Positions 22,723-23,425 of a stretch of DNA of 23,425 nt are shown one piece after another (within the stretch, counting starts at the first letter, position 1; each line of letters opens with the position of its first letter). The notes below the pieces were generated by a model. The model searched no databases. It was not told where the DNA came from and was given only the letters and a program-made list of their open reading frames with translations. The position numbers and the translations under genes were made by a program. The stretch comes from an uncultured Blastocatellia bacterium (GTDB lineage: Bacteria; Acidobacteriota; Blastocatellia; Pyrinomonadales; Pyrinomonadaceae): positions 1 through 23,425 of the forward strand of contig CAMLLD010000087.1 of NCBI GenBank assembly GCA_946480785.1. The letters run 5' to 3'.

Positions 22723-23425
22723 TCAATGTGAGCGACCACCGAGACGCGCGTCTGCGATGGTGTTGAGCAAATCAACCTTGCTCTGGTAAGCAGCAAACAT
22801 AAAATCGGCCGTGTCCGGATCGTTCGGGTTCTTCTTGGCTGCGCTGCGGGTGGCAGCGATGGCGCGATCGACGACTGCGAGGTTGCGTTCGTACTCAACC
22901 TGCAACGACGGTCTCATCTGTTTCTTGTTTGCCTTAATAGTGGAGTCGAGCTTCGCGATCGTCTGGAGGTAAGCGCGTTCGCCAGGGAGAAGCTTGACCG
23001 GTTCGGGAGTGGGAGTGGGCGCGGGAGTGTAACTCGCGAGTGTAGCTTTGACAGGAACGACTCTTACCGGACGATAAACTCGATCCGTGTTTCTTGCTTT
23101 GATTCCTTGTTCAAGGCCGTTGACCTCAACCGTCTTGTTGTCCGGCGTAACTGCAGGAAGGGATGGTGGGACTACGGCGACCTGACCTCCGGATTTCAAC
23201 GACGGTTCCGGTTGCTGCTGCGAGGGCGTCGTCATGCGGTACTTCACGAGGCCGAAGATCGCGGCAAACGCCAGCACCATCACGAGGCTCGCATAACCCA
23301 ACGTGCGCTGCGTTCCGAAACTAAGCAGGCCCGCGATGAACGCGCCGAATCCCGCTCTTTCGTGCTGCGACGCTGCACCGAGGCGCTGATCCGGGCATGG
23401 GATCCGGGCACGGTCGTGGAGACGC
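22723..23425 (-). CDS. Membrane-anchored protein, probable anti-sigma factor C-terminal part (partial)
   Basis: The frame ends TGA at 22723 and remains open to the right edge, so the N-terminus is missing. In-frame translation upstream of an internal TTG at 23301 continues without a stop (ending ERAGFGAFIAGLLSFGTQRT before GYASL), so that TTG should not be taken as the start. Visible parts are a membrane helix (ASLVMVLAFAAIFGLV), a Pro/Thr-rich extracytoplasmic stretch (PAPTPTPEP), and a charged helical C-terminal domain (PGERAYLQTIAKLD to the end). This layout matches the outer part of zinc-finger (zf-HC2) anti-sigma factors that precede DUF4097 genes. The zinc-finger itself would be outside the window, so the call is tentative. 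Confidence 0.6.
   Translation of the reverse strand, partial: RLHDRARIPCPDQRLGAASQHERAGFGAFIAGLLSFGTQRTLGYASLVMVLAFAAIFGLVKYRMTTPSQQQPEPSLKSGGQVAVVPPSLPAVTPDNKTVEVNGLEQGIKARNTDRVYRPVRVVPVKATLASYTPAPTPTPEPVKLLPGERAYLQTIAKLDSTIKANKKQMRPSLQVEYERNLAVVDRAIAATRSAAKKNPNDPDTADFMFAAYQSKVDLLNTIADARLGGRSH

Overview
The window reads as chromosomal DNA of a moderately GC-rich, Gram-negative soil-type bacterium. Several genes encode outer-membrane or lipoprotein-type products, and many starts have little or no Shine-Dalgarno sequence. The DUF5916 protein, the DUF4097 proteins beside a membrane-anchored C-terminus resembling an anti-sigma factor, and the general gene mix fit Acidobacteriota (Blastocatellia-like) best. 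That placement is inference from gene content; no rRNA or other marker gene is present. Nearly all of the sequence is coding, and no gene-free stretch exceeds 300 bases.

Left part (1-5812), a stress and envelope region. Two gas-vesicle accessory genes (gvpL/F and a truncated gvpG) run off the left edge. Divergent from them is a 48-residue membrane protein of the lmo0937 type, with a 14-bp perfect AT-rich palindrome in the shared intergenic region. A leftward operon follows: a GSP39/YghA-like short-chain dehydrogenase, a 49-residue membrane protein, and a FAD oxidoreductase fused to a Rieske domain. Next come a small zinc-ribbon protein, a eukaryote-like type IB topoisomerase, a perfect 33-bp inverted repeat and a 40-residue membrane protein. 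Two almost identical sigma-54-type (-24/-12) promoter sequences lie here, one directly ahead of the 40-residue gene. The three short membrane proteins are easily missed because of their size.

Middle part (5825-11556), core metabolism and cell shape. It holds a lone MreB-like actin homologue with a probable GTG start, a glucose-6-phosphate isomerase of the type found in Tal-Pgi fusions, and a rightward trio of nicotinamidase (pncA), nicotinate phosphoribosyltransferase (pncB) and a class II aldolase/adducin-like protein. The first two enzymes of the trio make up the Preiss-Handler NAD salvage entry.

Right part (11553-23425), leftward genes for the cell envelope. In transcription order they are: a membrane-anchored protein cut by the right edge (probable anti-sigma factor C-terminus), a DUF4097 protein, a membrane protein with a proline-rich stalk, a large two-domain DUF4097 protein with exact 18-residue repeats, a DUF5916 outer-membrane protein with a CBM9-like domain, a periplasmic adaptor lipoprotein and an RND efflux pump. 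No TolC-type channel is seen; the only outer-membrane barrel in the run is the DUF5916 protein. The run looks like envelope sensing followed by export, but whether it forms one or two transcription units cannot be decided from sequence alone.
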